Shown: positions 25,474 through 34,024 of the stretch, one piece after another
How the letters are laid out: each line of letters opens with the position of its first letter
Position numbering within the stretch: the stretch's first letter is position 1
IMG/VR virus record: IMGVR_UViG_3300023184_000035
Location: 84,134-148,133 of that record
Strand: one strand, 5' to 3'
Origin: a virus
DNA length: 64,000 nt
Made by a program: the position numbers and the translations under genes
Notes under the pieces: generated by a model
The model's input: the letters and a program-made list of their open reading frames with translations, nothing else
What the model was told of the DNA's origin: nothing
The model's database searches: none

Positions 25474-25975
25474 TCAATACGGCGAAATTATATATGACGA
25501 GAGTGATCTTGTGAACATGGTCATGAGCGGTGCCACCATAGAGTGCTTGCAAGGCATGCTGGTTGAGCCAGGTGTGAATTTAGAAACAGCGTCGGCATAC
25601 CTAGAACAAGTTCCTGAACTGGTTGAGTATGCATTCACAGACATGACTGTGGAAGAGTTTGATCAAATGAAACAAAACTCCTGGCACATGCCTGACGAGT
25701 ATAAAAATTTAGACATTGCTGAATACATTTTGAGTCTGTGTGATTCAGACGCTCGACTGCAACGATGCGGTGAAGAACTGTTGCTGTTCCAAGAACGCAA
25801 CTTGTTTGATCTGTTGCGTTATCTCAAATATCTTGTGGACACATTAAAATCCAACCGCATGATTTGGGGTGTAGGACGTGGCAGTTCAGTGGCCAGTTAC
25901 GTGTTGTATCTCTTGGGTGTGCATAGAATTGATTCAATGTTCTATGATTTAGATGCTCGTGAGTTCCTGCGTTAA
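25463..25975 (+). CDS. Stand-alone PolIII-alpha-like fragment protein
   Basis: 170 aa. The last 36 residues contain GVGRGSSVASYVLYLLGV and DLDAREFLR, matching the GxGRGS...AY..GI...DPL..L.FERFL signature that precedes the catalytic core of bacterial C-family DNA polymerases (DnaE/PolC). The protein stops there: the catalytic aspartates, PHP domain and fingers are absent. N-terminal residues 1-130 are acidic and helical with no recognised match. I recall such short PolC/DnaE-like proteins in T4-like environmental phages; the role is unknown. Start ATG 25463 overlaps the previous gene. Confidence 0.75.
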   Translation: MKTNQYGEIIYDESDLVNMVMSGATIECLQGMLVEPGVNLETASAYLEQVPELVEYAFTDMTVEEFDQMKQNSWHMPDEYKNLDIAEYILSLCDSDARLQRCGEELLLFQERNLFDLLRYLKYLVDTLKSNRMIWGVGRGSSVASYVLYLLGVHRIDSMFYDLDAREFLR

Positions 25976-25978
25976 ATA
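25971..25978 (+). promoter_or_regulatory. Late promoter box
   Basis: GTTAAATA overlaps the stop of the PolIII-like gene, 19 nt before ATG 25998; TAGGAG at 25985-25990 is the ribosome binding site. Confidence 0.5.
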
Positions 25979-25997
25979 AAATTTTAGGAGTAAGACA

Positions 25998-26225
25998 ATG
26001 ACCAAAGACGTTTATAAAAGTGCTAGAGGCAAAGCAGTTGACATGGGCGCACTGCGTTTGAAAAACGAAAAAGAACGTGCAGTGGGCAACATGAAGGTCA
26101 ACGCTCGCGGCGATGCTGTAGATGACAAAAATGTTCCAGTACACAGCCGACCACAACAGGTGCACAAACAATATCAACAACAGGTTCAGGCAAAAACCGC
26201 CAGCCACAAATGGGATCTAGATTAA
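25998..26225 (+). CDS. Small conserved hydrophilic phage protein
   Basis: 75 aa, very hydrophilic and probably disordered (KSARGKAVDMGALRLKNEKE, PQQVHKQYQQQVQ). Clear ribosome binding site TAGGAG. Followed by the co-chaperonin in a TAATG overlap. I recall similar proteins in T4-like phages; it may be a structural or scaffolding component, by inference only. Confidence 0.7.
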   Translation: MTKDVYKSARGKAVDMGALRLKNEKERAVGNMKVNARGDAVDDKNVPVHSRPQQVHKQYQQQVQAKTASHKWDLD

Positions 26226-26608
26226 TGAAGGCAGCATATTCAGCACACCAAATCACACGTGAAAAATTTCACGCACTCAATGATTCAGTCATAGTAGAAG
26301 ACATGGAATTTGATGTCAGGATCACACAAACTGGTCTTATCTTGCCCAGTGACAACGGCAAGAGTTCAGGCATTCGTCCACGTTGGGGTCGGGTGTATGC
26401 TGTTGGTCCCGAGCAAACAGATGTGCGTGTGGGCGAGTGGGTGTGTGTGGCACATGGACGTTGGACCCGCGGTATTGACATTGAAGATGGTGATGTCAAA
26501 CGCACCATCCGCAAAATTGATCCCAAAGACATCTTGATCTCAGCAGATGAACGTCCCAATGACCTCACATTTTCAGACGCTATTCATGTGGAAAAGAAAG
26601 AATGGTGA
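26225..26608 (+). CDS. GroES/gp31-like co-chaperonin
   Basis: 127 aa, longer than GroES (97) and near T4 gp31 (111). HALNDSVIVEDMEF, GLILPSDNG and RWGRVYAVGPEQTDVRVGEW match the Cpn10 beta-barrel; the region after LILPSD would be the mobile or roof loop area. It should cap host GroEL so that large phage proteins such as the major capsid protein can fold. ATG 26225 sits in a TAATG overlap with the gene before. Confidence 0.82.
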   Translation: MKAAYSAHQITREKFHALNDSVIVEDMEFDVRITQTGLILPSDNGKSSGIRPRWGRVYAVGPEQTDVRVGEWVCVAHGRWTRGIDIEDGDVKRTIRKIDPKDILISADERPNDLTFSDAIHVEKKEW

Positions 26609-26835
26609 TCCGGACCTGGAACGCAGATACCATTATTGGTCAACTTCAACAATGTTATTTTGCTGTTAATGATCCCCACCTAGACGGTTTTACCGGATGG
26701 CATTGCAAAAAAGACTTGCTTCGTGTAAAATTAGCACTGGACGACATGTTAGAAAAGTCCCCAACCTTTGCTGGTGAGCAAGAATGGTTACTAGAGCAAG
26801 AACAAGACAAGATGTGGAAGGTATTAAAATCATGA
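26602..26835 (+). CDS. Small hypothetical protein
   Basis: 77 aa, overlaps the co-chaperonin stop by 7 nt. The Trp/His-containing N-terminal half (HLDGFTGWHCKKDLLRVKLA) is followed by a Glu/Gln-rich helix. Unknown. Coupled to the next gene by ATGA. Confidence 0.6.
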   Translation: MVIRTWNADTIIGQLQQCYFAVNDPHLDGFTGWHCKKDLLRVKLALDDMLEKSPTFAGEQEWLLEQEQDKMWKVLKS

Positions 26836-27002
26836 TAGAAATTCAACCCAAAGACCCAAGTCGTAGACATTTCTACGCAAGTATGATCAAGAGCATTGTG
26901 AGATTGGGTGCGTGTGCAGCACTGTACACCGGCGACTATGCCACAGCAGCCATCATGCTGTTCACTGCTGAAATGATTGGTATTGCTGAGGAACTGGTGT
27001 GA
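26832..27002 (+). CDS. Very small membrane protein
   Basis: 56 aa from ATG 26832 (ATGA overlap). One or two hydrophobic helices (about 20-34 and 38-55). Unknown. The longer frame start at 26784 lies inside the previous gene and is not needed. Confidence 0.6.
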   Translation: MIEIQPKDPSRRHFYASMIKSIVRLGACAALYTGDYATAAIMLFTAEMIGIAEELV

Positions 27003-27199
27003 ACATCCGTTGTGAAAAGTGTGATGCTGAGTTTGAATGCGGCGCCCACACTGGACACTGCTGGTGCTTTGGCTTGGATCACATTACTCCTGACAATCGA
27101 GGCACAAACTGTTTGTGCCAATCCTGTTTGCAACAACTAATAGACAAAAAAAATGAAAGAACTCTGGACCGAAAAGTACCGCCCGACTACACTATCTGA
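26999..27199 (+). CDS. Cysteine-rich CWC-type zinc-binding protein
   Basis: 66 aa, GTG start overlapping the previous stop. Cysteines follow CxxC-x4-C...CWC...CLCxxC (CEKCDAEFECGAHTGHCWC then NCLCQSCL), which matches the cysteine-rich CWC family, small probably zinc-binding proteins common in proteobacteria. Its 3' end overlaps the clamp-loader gene by 47 nt in another frame. Confidence 0.7.
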   Translation: MNIRCEKCDAEFECGAHTGHCWCFGLDHITPDNRGTNCLCQSCLQQLIDKKNERTLDRKVPPDYTI

Positions 27200-28076
27200 T
27201 TATGTGTTTCGAGATCAAGCACAGCGAGAGCAAGTAGAAAGTTGGGTCCGGTCGGGTGCTATTCCGCACTTGCTTTTTAGCGGATCACCTGGCGTGGGCA
27301 AGACCACCTTGGCCAAGATCTTGATCAACGAACTGGGCATTGACCCATTTGATGTGATGGAAATCAATGCGTCAAGAGAAAACAACATTGATACCATTCG
27401 AGCCAAGATCACAGGCTTTGTTCAAACCATGCCATTCGGCGATTTCAAGATTGTGCTATTAGATGAAGCTGACTATATTACCCCAAATGGACAAGCGGCT
27501 CTACGTGGAGTCATGGAAACTTATGCGTCAACTGCTAGGTTTGTTCTTACTTGTAACTACCCCAATCGTGTTATCCCTGCTTTGCACAGCCGTTGCCAAG
27601 GCTTTCATATCGAGCGTGTGGATGTAACAGAATTCACTGCCAGAATGGCCACCATACTGGTGACAGAGAGTGTGGATTTTGACTTAGACACACTAGACAG
27701 TTATGTCAAGGCCACTTATCCAGATCTGCGAAAATGTATCAACCTGTGCCAAATGAACACCGTGGAAGGTCGACTCAGTGCGCCACACGGAGACGAAGGT
27801 GGTGCAACATCTGACTATTTGTTGGCGGCTGTGGACTTGTTCAAACGTGGCAAACTGCGTGAAGCACGTACCTTGCTGTGTCAAAATGTGCGCAGTGAGG
27901 ACATGGAAGCCTTGTTCCGTTGGATGTACGACAACTTGGACTTGTGGGGCACCACTCCAGAACATCAAGACCAAGCCATTGTGATCATACGCAACGGGGC
28001 TGCCAACAACAGTCTTGTGGCAGATCACGAAATTAACCTGAGTGCCACCATAGTTGAACTCTGTCAAATCTCTTGA
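27153..28076 (+). CDS. 44: Sliding clamp loader small subunit (gp44-like AAA+ ATPase)
   Basis: 307 aa, close to T4 gp44 (319). Walker A is GSPGVGKTT at 44-52, Walker B is VLLDEADY with D104/E105, and sensor and SRC arginine-finger motifs are present (CNYPNR, then SRC at 146-148). It loads the gp45-type sliding clamp with ATP during phage replication; the partner gp62 and clamp are not in this window. The start overlaps the Cys-rich gene and has no strong ribosome binding site, so coupling is likely. Confidence 0.93.
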   Translation: MKELWTEKYRPTTLSDYVFRDQAQREQVESWVRSGAIPHLLFSGSPGVGKTTLAKILINELGIDPFDVMEINASRENNIDTIRAKITGFVQTMPFGDFKIVLLDEADYITPNGQAALRGVMETYASTARFVLTCNYPNRVIPALHSRCQGFHIERVDVTEFTARMATILVTESVDFDLDTLDSYVKATYPDLRKCINLCQMNTVEGRLSAPHGDEGGATSDYLLAAVDLFKRGKLREARTLLCQNVRSEDMEALFRWMYDNLDLWGTTPEHQDQAIVIIRNGAANNSLVADHEINLSATIVELCQIS

Positions 28077-29199
28077 GCCAGTAGTAGATCCCAACAACAG
28101 AATTAGTTTTTTGTTGGATTGGGAACTCACATTAAAATGCAACTTAGATTGCAGTTATTGTGCTAGTGGCGTGGATTTTTTTCATGATAATTCAACCAGT
28201 CACCCACCACTGGCAGAGTGTTTAAAAACTGTAGATTTTATGTTTGAGTATGCGGACATGTATATGTCAACTAAACCTAAATCATTGCGTCAGGTTATAC
28301 TCAATGTGTATGGTGGAGAGAGCCTGCATCATCCAGATATAGTGCCTATATTAGAGCAGGTGCATGCACGTTACAAGCAATATCGTGATCGATGGAACCT
28401 CACCATTACCACAACAACAAATGCTGTTGTTAGTGACAAAAAATTTGCAAAAATTATTCCGTTGATTGACGAATTTACCACAAGTTACCATACTCAAGCC
28501 ACAGACAAACAAAAACAACAATTCAAAAAAAACTTGTTGGCTATCAAGGCTGCAGGACGCAGGTTAAAATGCATTTTGTTGATGCACCCTGAGCCTGACC
28601 TGTTTGCGGATGCAAATTCCATGATGGCCTGGCTAAACACCAATGATATTCGATACCTGCCCAGGGCGTTGGACCATATTAAAGATCAGGTTGAATTCAA
28701 CTACAAGACCACACAAGTTGTATGGTTTAAAAATTTATACAAAAATAAAAGTTTTAATTCCGCAAATCAATTACCTGAACTAACACAAGACACAGACAAC
28801 AATACTGACTTGTCTGATTCAGGACGAGCTTGTTGTGGTGGAAGACAACTGCATCAAGATCAAAATTACAAAACCAGAGATTTTTTTGTTGCGAACCGAT
28901 TTCCTGATTGGCATTGTAGTGTAAATCATTTCTTCTTGTATATCAAACAATACACTGGTGATGTTTTTGTGAACAAAGATTGTAAAATGAATTACAATGG
29001 CTCCGTGGGCCCAATTGGAAATTTAAAACAAGCTGATCAATTACTGACTGAAACAAAGAATTACGTTGATACTGATACCATGCCAGTTATACAGTGTAAA
29101 AAATTACAATGTTTTTGTGGACTGTGTGCGCCAAAAGCTGCCAGTAGAAGCGAGTATGACATAATTATTAACAAATATTTTACAAAGAAAACATCATGA
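28054..29199 (+). CDS. Radical SAM protein with Cys-rich C-terminus
   Basis: 381 aa. CxxxCxxC at C29, C33, C36 (CNLDCSYC), then a GGES motif (NVYGGESLHHP) for SAM binding. The C-terminal third has an ACCGGRQ pair and an exposed CKKLQCFCGLC cluster, which could hold auxiliary Fe-S clusters of the SPASM/twitch kind. Such enzymes often modify peptides; the substrate is unknown. TTG start, forced because no ATG lies upstream of the cluster motif; it overlaps the clamp-loader end by 23 nt. Confidence 0.82.
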   Translation: MNSVKSLEPVVDPNNRISFLLDWELTLKCNLDCSYCASGVDFFHDNSTSHPPLAECLKTVDFMFEYADMYMSTKPKSLRQVILNVYGGESLHHPDIVPILEQVHARYKQYRDRWNLTITTTTNAVVSDKKFAKIIPLIDEFTTSYHTQATDKQKQQFKKNLLAIKAAGRRLKCILLMHPEPDLFADANSMMAWLNTNDIRYLPRALDHIKDQVEFNYKTTQVVWFKNLYKNKSFNSANQLPELTQDTDNNTDLSDSGRACCGGRQLHQDQNYKTRDFFVANRFPDWHCSVNHFFLYIKQYTGDVFVNKDCKMNYNGSVGPIGNLKQADQLLTETKNYVDTDTMPVIQCKKLQCFCGLCAPKAASRSEYDIIINKYFTKKTS

Positions 29200-29486
29200 G
29201 ATACTTATTGCTAACCTACTACACCAAACCTGATGGCAAAATTGACGAAGTCATGGCTGTGGCTAAAAATTTGAAACAGCGCGACCATCAAACTTGCAAT
29301 GTTATACTTGACTTTAAAACCCTGAGTGTGTTAAAATGCAGCATGGGCGGAACACAAGTACCAAGAGATTTTGATAGAATCACAGCATACTATCATCAAC
29401 ACTATGCCTCAACAATAGAACGATTATTCAAAGAGAACGGATACGAAGTTGAAGTCAACACACAAAAAGAACCTGATCCTGGTTGA
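29196..29486 (+). CDS. Conserved phage protein (LLTYYTKPDGKIDE type)
   Basis: 96 aa, ATGA overlap. The alternating strand-helix order (LLLTYYTKPDGKIDEVM, TCNVILDFKTLSVLKC, then a long helix) indicates a small alpha/beta fold. I recall close relatives in T4-like cyanophages, function unknown. Its end overlaps the HAD gene by 38 nt. Confidence 0.7.
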   Translation: MRYLLLTYYTKPDGKIDEVMAVAKNLKQRDHQTCNVILDFKTLSVLKCSMGGTQVPRDFDRITAYYHQHYASTIERLFKENGYEVEVNTQKEPDPG

Positions 29487-30042
29487 TGCTGATGGCGTAC
29501 TTTTGGATTGGGAATACGCATTCTCAATCTGGATGGAAGAACACGGATTTGCCAAACGCGACGGACACCAATTTGAATACGATATTGGCAACAGATATGG
29601 CATAGATCGGGAACAAGGCAAAAAACTGATCAAGATGTTCAACGAATCGGCTGCAATTGGATTCTTGCCACCGCTACGTGATGCCATGTACTACGTGAAA
29701 CGCCTGCACGAAGAACACGGCTATGTATTTCACTGCATCACCAGCTTGAGCACTGATGTCAACGCTGGCCGACTGAGAGAAATGAACTTGCGCAAACTGT
29801 TTGGCAAGACTGCGTTTGAAGGAGTGACTTGTTTGGCCACTGGTGCCGACAAAGACTCAGCCTTGGAACCTTATGCTGGGTCCTATCTCTACTGGGTTGA
29901 GGACAAGCCAGAAAATGCTGACCTAGGCCACCGCATGGGCCTCAGGAGCATACTAATGGAACACGGGCACAACATGCATCATGAGTGCCCGTATCCGGTG
30001 GTTAAAAATTGGCGGGAAATCTACGAAATTATCACCTCCTAA
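29449..30042 (+). CDS. HAD-superfamily phosphatase/nucleotidase-like protein
   Basis: 197 aa. The HAD motif I is LILVDADGVLLDW, with nucleophile D13 and acid/base D15; later WVEDKPENA gives the acidic motif IV-like block. The size and cap region are like 5'(3')-deoxyribonucleotidases, so dephosphorylation of a nucleotide is a reasonable guess. TTG start overlapping the previous gene; convergent with phoH. Confidence 0.75.
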   Translation: MKSTHKKNLILVDADGVLLDWEYAFSIWMEEHGFAKRDGHQFEYDIGNRYGIDREQGKKLIKMFNESAAIGFLPPLRDAMYYVKRLHEEHGYVFHCITSLSTDVNAGRLREMNLRKLFGKTAFEGVTCLATGADKDSALEPYAGSYLYWVEDKPENADLGHRMGLRSILMEHGHNMHHECPYPVVKNWREIYEIITS

Positions 30043-30881
30043 ACTGCGTAGAGTTTCAACACTGACCCAATGATGCTGTGACGTTGTACATCACGTGTTT
30101 GCATTTCGCACACAGCAATTCCTGCGACTGGCGTTTGAGCCAATTTCGCACATAGATCAAACAATCCGTTGTCTCCTTGAGCACGGTCTGCTTGATCCAC
30201 ATCTCCTGTGATCACTATCTTGGAGTGTTGTCCAATGCGTGTCATCAGCATCTTGACCTGTGCTGGTGTGGCATTCTGCATTTCGTCTGCGATGATCCAC
30301 GAATTTTTGAAGGTCCGGCCTCTCATGTATGCCAGAGGAGATATTTCCAGAATCTGATCTTCAATCATGGCCAAGATGTCTTGTGGCCTATAGTATTCAC
30401 GCATGACGTCCAGTAAGGGACGAGTCCAAGGTTCCATTTTGGCAACCAAATTGCCGGGAAGAAAGCCATGACTTTCACCCTCCACACCCACTGCGGGTCT
30501 TGTCAGCACTATTCGATCGCATACTCCTTCTCTTAGATTTTTAACAGCGGCCAGCATTGCCAGGTACGTTTTACCTGTTCCAGCGGGTCCTGCTGTAACG
30601 ACAATGTGTTGAGCTGGATCTTGCAGGGCCATGACCAAGCGTTCTTGATTTCGTGTTCGAGGGATCAAGTCAATGCGGCGAGGTTGTGCTCGCGGCGCTG
30701 AGTTAAATGCTATGGTGTTTGCTACTTCCAGGTTCATACGTTTTTGTGCTTTTGTTGCTCGTTGTCTACTCAAGTGTGATTCTCCTAAGCCCTGTAGGGC
30801 CAGGTATTTACGGTCAAAGATTTGACAATAACTGAGTGGTATTTTCAAATAGTTGGTCACTAAATACTGACCTGGCTGCAT
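30039..30881 (-). CDS. phoH: PhoH-like ATPase
   Basis: 280 aa from ATG 30881; an in-frame TTG at 30899 would add six residues. The P-loop is GPAGTGKT, followed by IVLTRPAVGVEGESHGFLPG and IIADEMQNATPAQVKMLMTR, which together identify the PhoH core. Role in phages is uncertain; in bacteria it is linked to RNA metabolism and phosphate stress. Minus strand, converging on the HAD gene with a 4-nt overlap and diverging from 30941. Confidence 0.93.
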   Translation of the reverse strand: MQPGQYLVTNYLKIPLSYCQIFDRKYLALQGLGESHLSRQRATKAQKRMNLEVANTIAFNSAPRAQPRRIDLIPRTRNQERLVMALQDPAQHIVVTAGPAGTGKTYLAMLAAVKNLREGVCDRIVLTRPAVGVEGESHGFLPGNLVAKMEPWTRPLLDVMREYYRPQDILAMIEDQILEISPLAYMRGRTFKNSWIIADEMQNATPAQVKMLMTRIGQHSKIVITGDVDQADRAQGDNGLFDLCAKLAQTPVAGIAVCEMQTRDVQRHSIIGSVLKLYAV

Positions 30882-30925
30882 AAAAGTGTCACGACTCAAG
30901 ACTGTTGTGTGCTCTCAACAACTTT

Positions 30926-30933
30926 GGTAAATA
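30926..30933 (+). promoter_or_regulatory. Late promoter box, leaderless arrangement
   Basis: GGTAAATA ends 7 nt before ATG 30941; no Shine-Dalgarno. Confidence 0.6.
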
Positions 30934-30940
30934 ATGCATT

Positions 30941-31552
30941 ATGCAAACCAAAAACATTCACGGCATCAACGACAAAGAACTGTTTAAAAATCACGAAGAT
31001 TATTGGCAGGTCGCTGACAACATCCGCGACATATACATGAGTGACGGCAGTTTGACCACACTGTTGGACTTTGAACGTGTGTTAGATGACATGGATATCT
31101 ACGCATTTAAAAACTGGGAAATTGGTGAACTAGTTGCTGGTCCTGAAATTAGCAAGTACACTGTGACTGTGACATTCATGTGGCCTGAAAAAATGATGCC
31201 CGATCCACGTGGAGCCAAACGTTTATTGCCGTTTGACTGCAAGGTCAATTACAAAAAACAAAAGATCAAAATACCCATCAAGATCAGTGATCCCAGCGAT
31301 TACATTCCTGGTACCAAAAAAGCACGAATCATTGAAAAACCTGTGTGGTTGGTGGAAATTACCATGCCCAAACGACTCATGAGTGAGATCCGCACAGGTG
31401 CAGTAGAAATGGAAGATCAAGACATTGACCTTGATGAACTAGACGCAGCCTACGAGCAGGATCTAGACAAAGAAGACACACAAAGCGATTCAAAGGCACA
31501 AGATGCACAACAAAACCTCGAACAAGACCTTGCCCCAGTCCCAGCTGCTTGA
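30941..31552 (+). CDS. Conserved phage protein, probably virion-related
   Basis: 203 aa. Residues 1-150 form an alpha/beta domain (TTLLDFERVLDDMDIYAFKN, KYTVTVTFMWPEKMM), followed by an acidic low-complexity tail (Asp/Glu/Gln). The upstream late box and the position at the head of the second fibre block suggest a late structural or assembly protein. Not otherwise recognised. Confidence 0.7.
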   Translation: MQTKNIHGINDKELFKNHEDYWQVADNIRDIYMSDGSLTTLLDFERVLDDMDIYAFKNWEIGELVAGPEISKYTVTVTFMWPEKMMPDPRGAKRLLPFDCKVNYKKQKIKIPIKISDPSDYIPGTKKARIIEKPVWLVEITMPKRLMSEIRTGAVEMEDQDIDLDELDAAYEQDLDKEDTQSDSKAQDAQQNLEQDLAPVPAA

Positions 31553-32072
31553 AGGACTACAGTATCGTGACCTAGAAGGCATGATGAAACCCACTATCCA
31601 CGTGGACGAATTTTCAGGCAAAATGGGCGATGACGAAGACATCATCGTACTCAGCTTCTTTGTGCGTGACAAACAAGCAGCCAAAGATCTAGTGGCCTGG
31701 TTTGAAAAAGGCTATGACTTCGTGCTGGATGCTGACCGCTCACCAGGCGAAATCAAACCGTCACGCTTCTTGGTATACGTGGAAATGCGCAGACGCAGTG
31801 CCGCACCACAGTATGTGGCAGAACTCATAGATGACTTGGCCACACTTACAGAACATGAACTTGAAGACTGGCACATGCGCTACGATGGCCAAACCATGCC
31901 GTTTTCAGAAGAAGCATTTGCAAAAACTGTGCCGTTGACTCCAGATGATTACCGTAAAACACATGAGACGGATCTAAACGAGTGGCGCACAGCCGCTGGA
32001 CTTCCAGTTAAAAAGATTCATGATACCAAGCGTGACCTTAAAGAACTACAATCAGCAGCAGGTATACTATGA
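31503..32072 (+). CDS. Conserved phage protein, unknown
   Basis: 189 aa, overlaps the previous gene by 50 nt. IHVDEFSGKMGDDEDIIVLS, FFVRDKQAAKDLVAWFEKGY and RFLVYVEMRRR suggest an ACT-like or ferredoxin-like alpha/beta fold. I recall it as a widespread unassigned protein of aquatic T4-like phages. Next gene coupled by ATGA. Confidence 0.7.
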   Translation: MHNKTSNKTLPQSQLLEGLQYRDLEGMMKPTIHVDEFSGKMGDDEDIIVLSFFVRDKQAAKDLVAWFEKGYDFVLDADRSPGEIKPSRFLVYVEMRRRSAAPQYVAELIDDLATLTEHELEDWHMRYDGQTMPFSEEAFAKTVPLTPDDYRKTHETDLNEWRTAAGLPVKKIHDTKRDLKELQSAAGIL

Positions 32073-32446
32073 GAATGCGCGACATCATCATGGAAGGTGA
32101 AGAGGCCAAGAATGTCACGATAAACATTCCCATCACAATCACCATTCCTGCAGGCGGTGGCATGCCCACAATTGGTAGTATAGCAGCGGCAGCAGACCCC
32201 AAGGACTTGCCTGATGAAACTATCATGGTTCCGCCCTTGCAACAAGAGCTAGAACTGATGAAACAACAAGGCGGCAAAAAGAGCAAGATCATCAATCAAA
32301 TTGTATCAGACAACGGAGCAGGCGGCCGAATGAGCGAGGCCAGCGAGGCCGAACAAGAATACGCCAAACGCAATTACTTTAATCTTGCTGAAGATTTTGA
32401 CGAACTGGCTGGAGAATTTGATCGCTTAGCCGAAGACCAGGAGTAA
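32069..32446 (+). CDS. Phage protein with capsid-targeting-like N-terminus
   Basis: 125 aa. The N-terminus MRMRDIIME/G resembles T4 capsid-targeting peptides that are removed by prohead protease after (L/I)xE; here I7-M8-E9. A Thr/Ile/Pro-rich strand region and an acidic helical C-terminus (DFDELAGEFDRLAEDQ) follow. May be packaged in the head; this is inference from the N-terminus shared with 46526 and 63509. Confidence 0.65.
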   Translation: MRMRDIIMEGEEAKNVTINIPITITIPAGGGMPTIGSIAAAADPKDLPDETIMVPPLQQELELMKQQGGKKSKIINQIVSDNGAGGRMSEASEAEQEYAKRNYFNLAEDFDELAGEFDRLAEDQE

Positions 32447-32449
32447 TCC

Positions 32450-33097
32450 TTGTCGTTTATTCAAAATCTTTTTACCAGCAGAGACAACAACGCCAACTCA
32501 GCCACATATGTTGGACAAGCGGATCGTCTTTGGTGGGATCCAGTAACCAACCAATTTTACTACAGTGATGGCAACACCGCTGGGGGATTCCCTGTGGGAG
32601 GCGGCAGCGGCAACGCCGAACCAGCTGGCAGCAACACACAAATACAATTCAACAACAACGGCAGTTTTGGTGCCAGTGCAAATTTAACATTCAACAATGC
32701 ATCCAATGTGTTGTCCTTGGGTGGTTCAGTAACAGCCACAGGCAATGTCACAGCCAATTACTTTGTGGGCAACGGTAGTCAATTGACTGGGCTTCCCTCG
32801 GGCGGCAGCAATATCACTGTACAAAATCAAGGCAGCATACTGACCACAGCGGTCAATACCATAAATTTCACCGGTAACGGGGTTGTGGCCAGCAATGTGG
32901 GCAATGTTGTAACTGTCAGCGTTTCTGGCGGTGGTGGCACATTGCCCAGCCAGGCTGGCAATGCCGGGAAGATTTTGAGCACAGATGGGGTCAACCCATT
33001 GTGGGAAACCATGCCTGGAGTGTTTGGTCTTGTGATAGACGGAGGCGATGCTGCCTTTGCAAGTTTGGATTTTATCATTGATGGAGGACCGGCATGA
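32450..33097 (+). CDS. Short tail fibre protein
   Basis: 215 aa, TTG start with AGGAG 6 nt upstream. The N-terminal domain (FIQNLFTSRDNN, ADRLWWDPVTNQFYYSDGNT) is followed by NTQIQFNNNGSFGASANLTF and an FVGNGSQLTGL unit typical of trimeric fibres, and a short C-terminus (GLVIDGGDAAFASLDFII). ATGA overlap with the next fibre gene. Opens the second fibre block. Confidence 0.8.
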   Translation: MSFIQNLFTSRDNNANSATYVGQADRLWWDPVTNQFYYSDGNTAGGFPVGGGSGNAEPAGSNTQIQFNNNGSFGASANLTFNNASNVLSLGGSVTATGNVTANYFVGNGSQLTGLPSGGSNITVQNQGSILTTAVNTINFTGNGVVASNVGNVVTVSVSGGGGTLPSQAGNAGKILSTDGVNPLWETMPGVFGLVIDGGDAAFASLDFIIDGGPA

Positions 33098-34005
33098 CCG
33101 CAGGTGCAACGATTAAACTACGCAGAGATACTTCTGCAAACTGGGCGACAGCCAACACAGTGTTGGCCATGGCTGAACCTGGACTAGACACCACAGTCAA
33201 CTCAATCAAATACGGTGACGGGACCACAGCCTGGAACAATTTACCATATTCTGGTATTGTGCCCACTGCTACAGGCAATCTAATCCCGGCAATTGGTAAT
33301 ACTTACTCTCTAGGCAATGTAACAAATCCCTGGGCTGGGTTGTACATCAGTGGAAATACCATCTATCTTGGCAATGTAGTTTTAGAAGCCACGGGCAACG
33401 CACTTGTAATAGACGGTAGTGTTGTGACCCCCGACGGCGGCAATGTTGTATACGACCAAATATCTGCCACGGGCAATATTACAGGTCCAAATATCAGTAT
33501 CAGTGGCAATGTTACCGGCAACTATTTTTCGGGAAATGGCGCAGGATTAACCAGTATAACAGCCTCAAATGTTGGTGTATTAACTTCTCTCAGTGTAACG
33601 GGCAATATTGACACTGGCAATTTACTCACCGCTGGGCTGGTATCAGCGGCTGGCAATGTCACAGCCAACTATTTTGTGGGCAATGGCAGTGCATTGACCA
33701 GTGTTATGGCCGATCGTGGAGCAGATCTCAACAACTGGGACAGCATGACCCAAATGGGTGTGTATACGGTAAATAGAGCTAGTTGGTCAGGTACAGTGGG
33801 AACACCGTTGGACAGTCAGGTTTACGTGGGATTGGTAGAAGTAATGAATAGTACAGGAACTGCGTTGTCGCAGGTATTTTACCCAGGAACAGTGGAATCA
33901 GGTAATGTCAAGATACAGTGGAATCGTACGTACTGGTCAGGAACATGGAGTTCATGGCTCAAAATAGTCAATGATGATCAAGTGGTGGTGGGTGGTGCGT
34001 ATTAA
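33094..34005 (+). CDS. Tail fibre with pyocin-knob-like C-terminus
   Basis: 303 aa. The N-terminal attachment motif is IKLRRDTSANWATANTVLA with GLDTTVNSIKYGDGTTAWNN. A shaft with two or three TGNI/FVGNGSALTSV units follows. The C-terminal 90 residues (ADLNNWDSMTQMGVYTVNRA, VKIQWNRTYWSGTWSSWLKI) are a pyocin-knob-like domain found at phage and pyocin fibre tips. Likely receptor-contacting. Confidence 0.85.
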   Translation: MTAGATIKLRRDTSANWATANTVLAMAEPGLDTTVNSIKYGDGTTAWNNLPYSGIVPTATGNLIPAIGNTYSLGNVTNPWAGLYISGNTIYLGNVVLEATGNALVIDGSVVTPDGGNVVYDQISATGNITGPNISISGNVTGNYFSGNGAGLTSITASNVGVLTSLSVTGNIDTGNLLTAGLVSAAGNVTANYFVGNGSALTSVMADRGADLNNWDSMTQMGVYTVNRASWSGTVGTPLDSQVYVGLVEVMNSTGTALSQVFYPGTVESGNVKIQWNRTYWSGTWSSWLKIVNDDQVVVGGAY

Positions 34006-34024
34006 GTTATAGGAAAAAGAAGAA

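Noticed and set aside
30857-30867. CTAAATACTGACC box inside phoH as a promoter for 30941
   Set aside because: It lies about 75 nt upstream within coding sequence, and a closer GGTAAATA box at 30926 explains the gene better.
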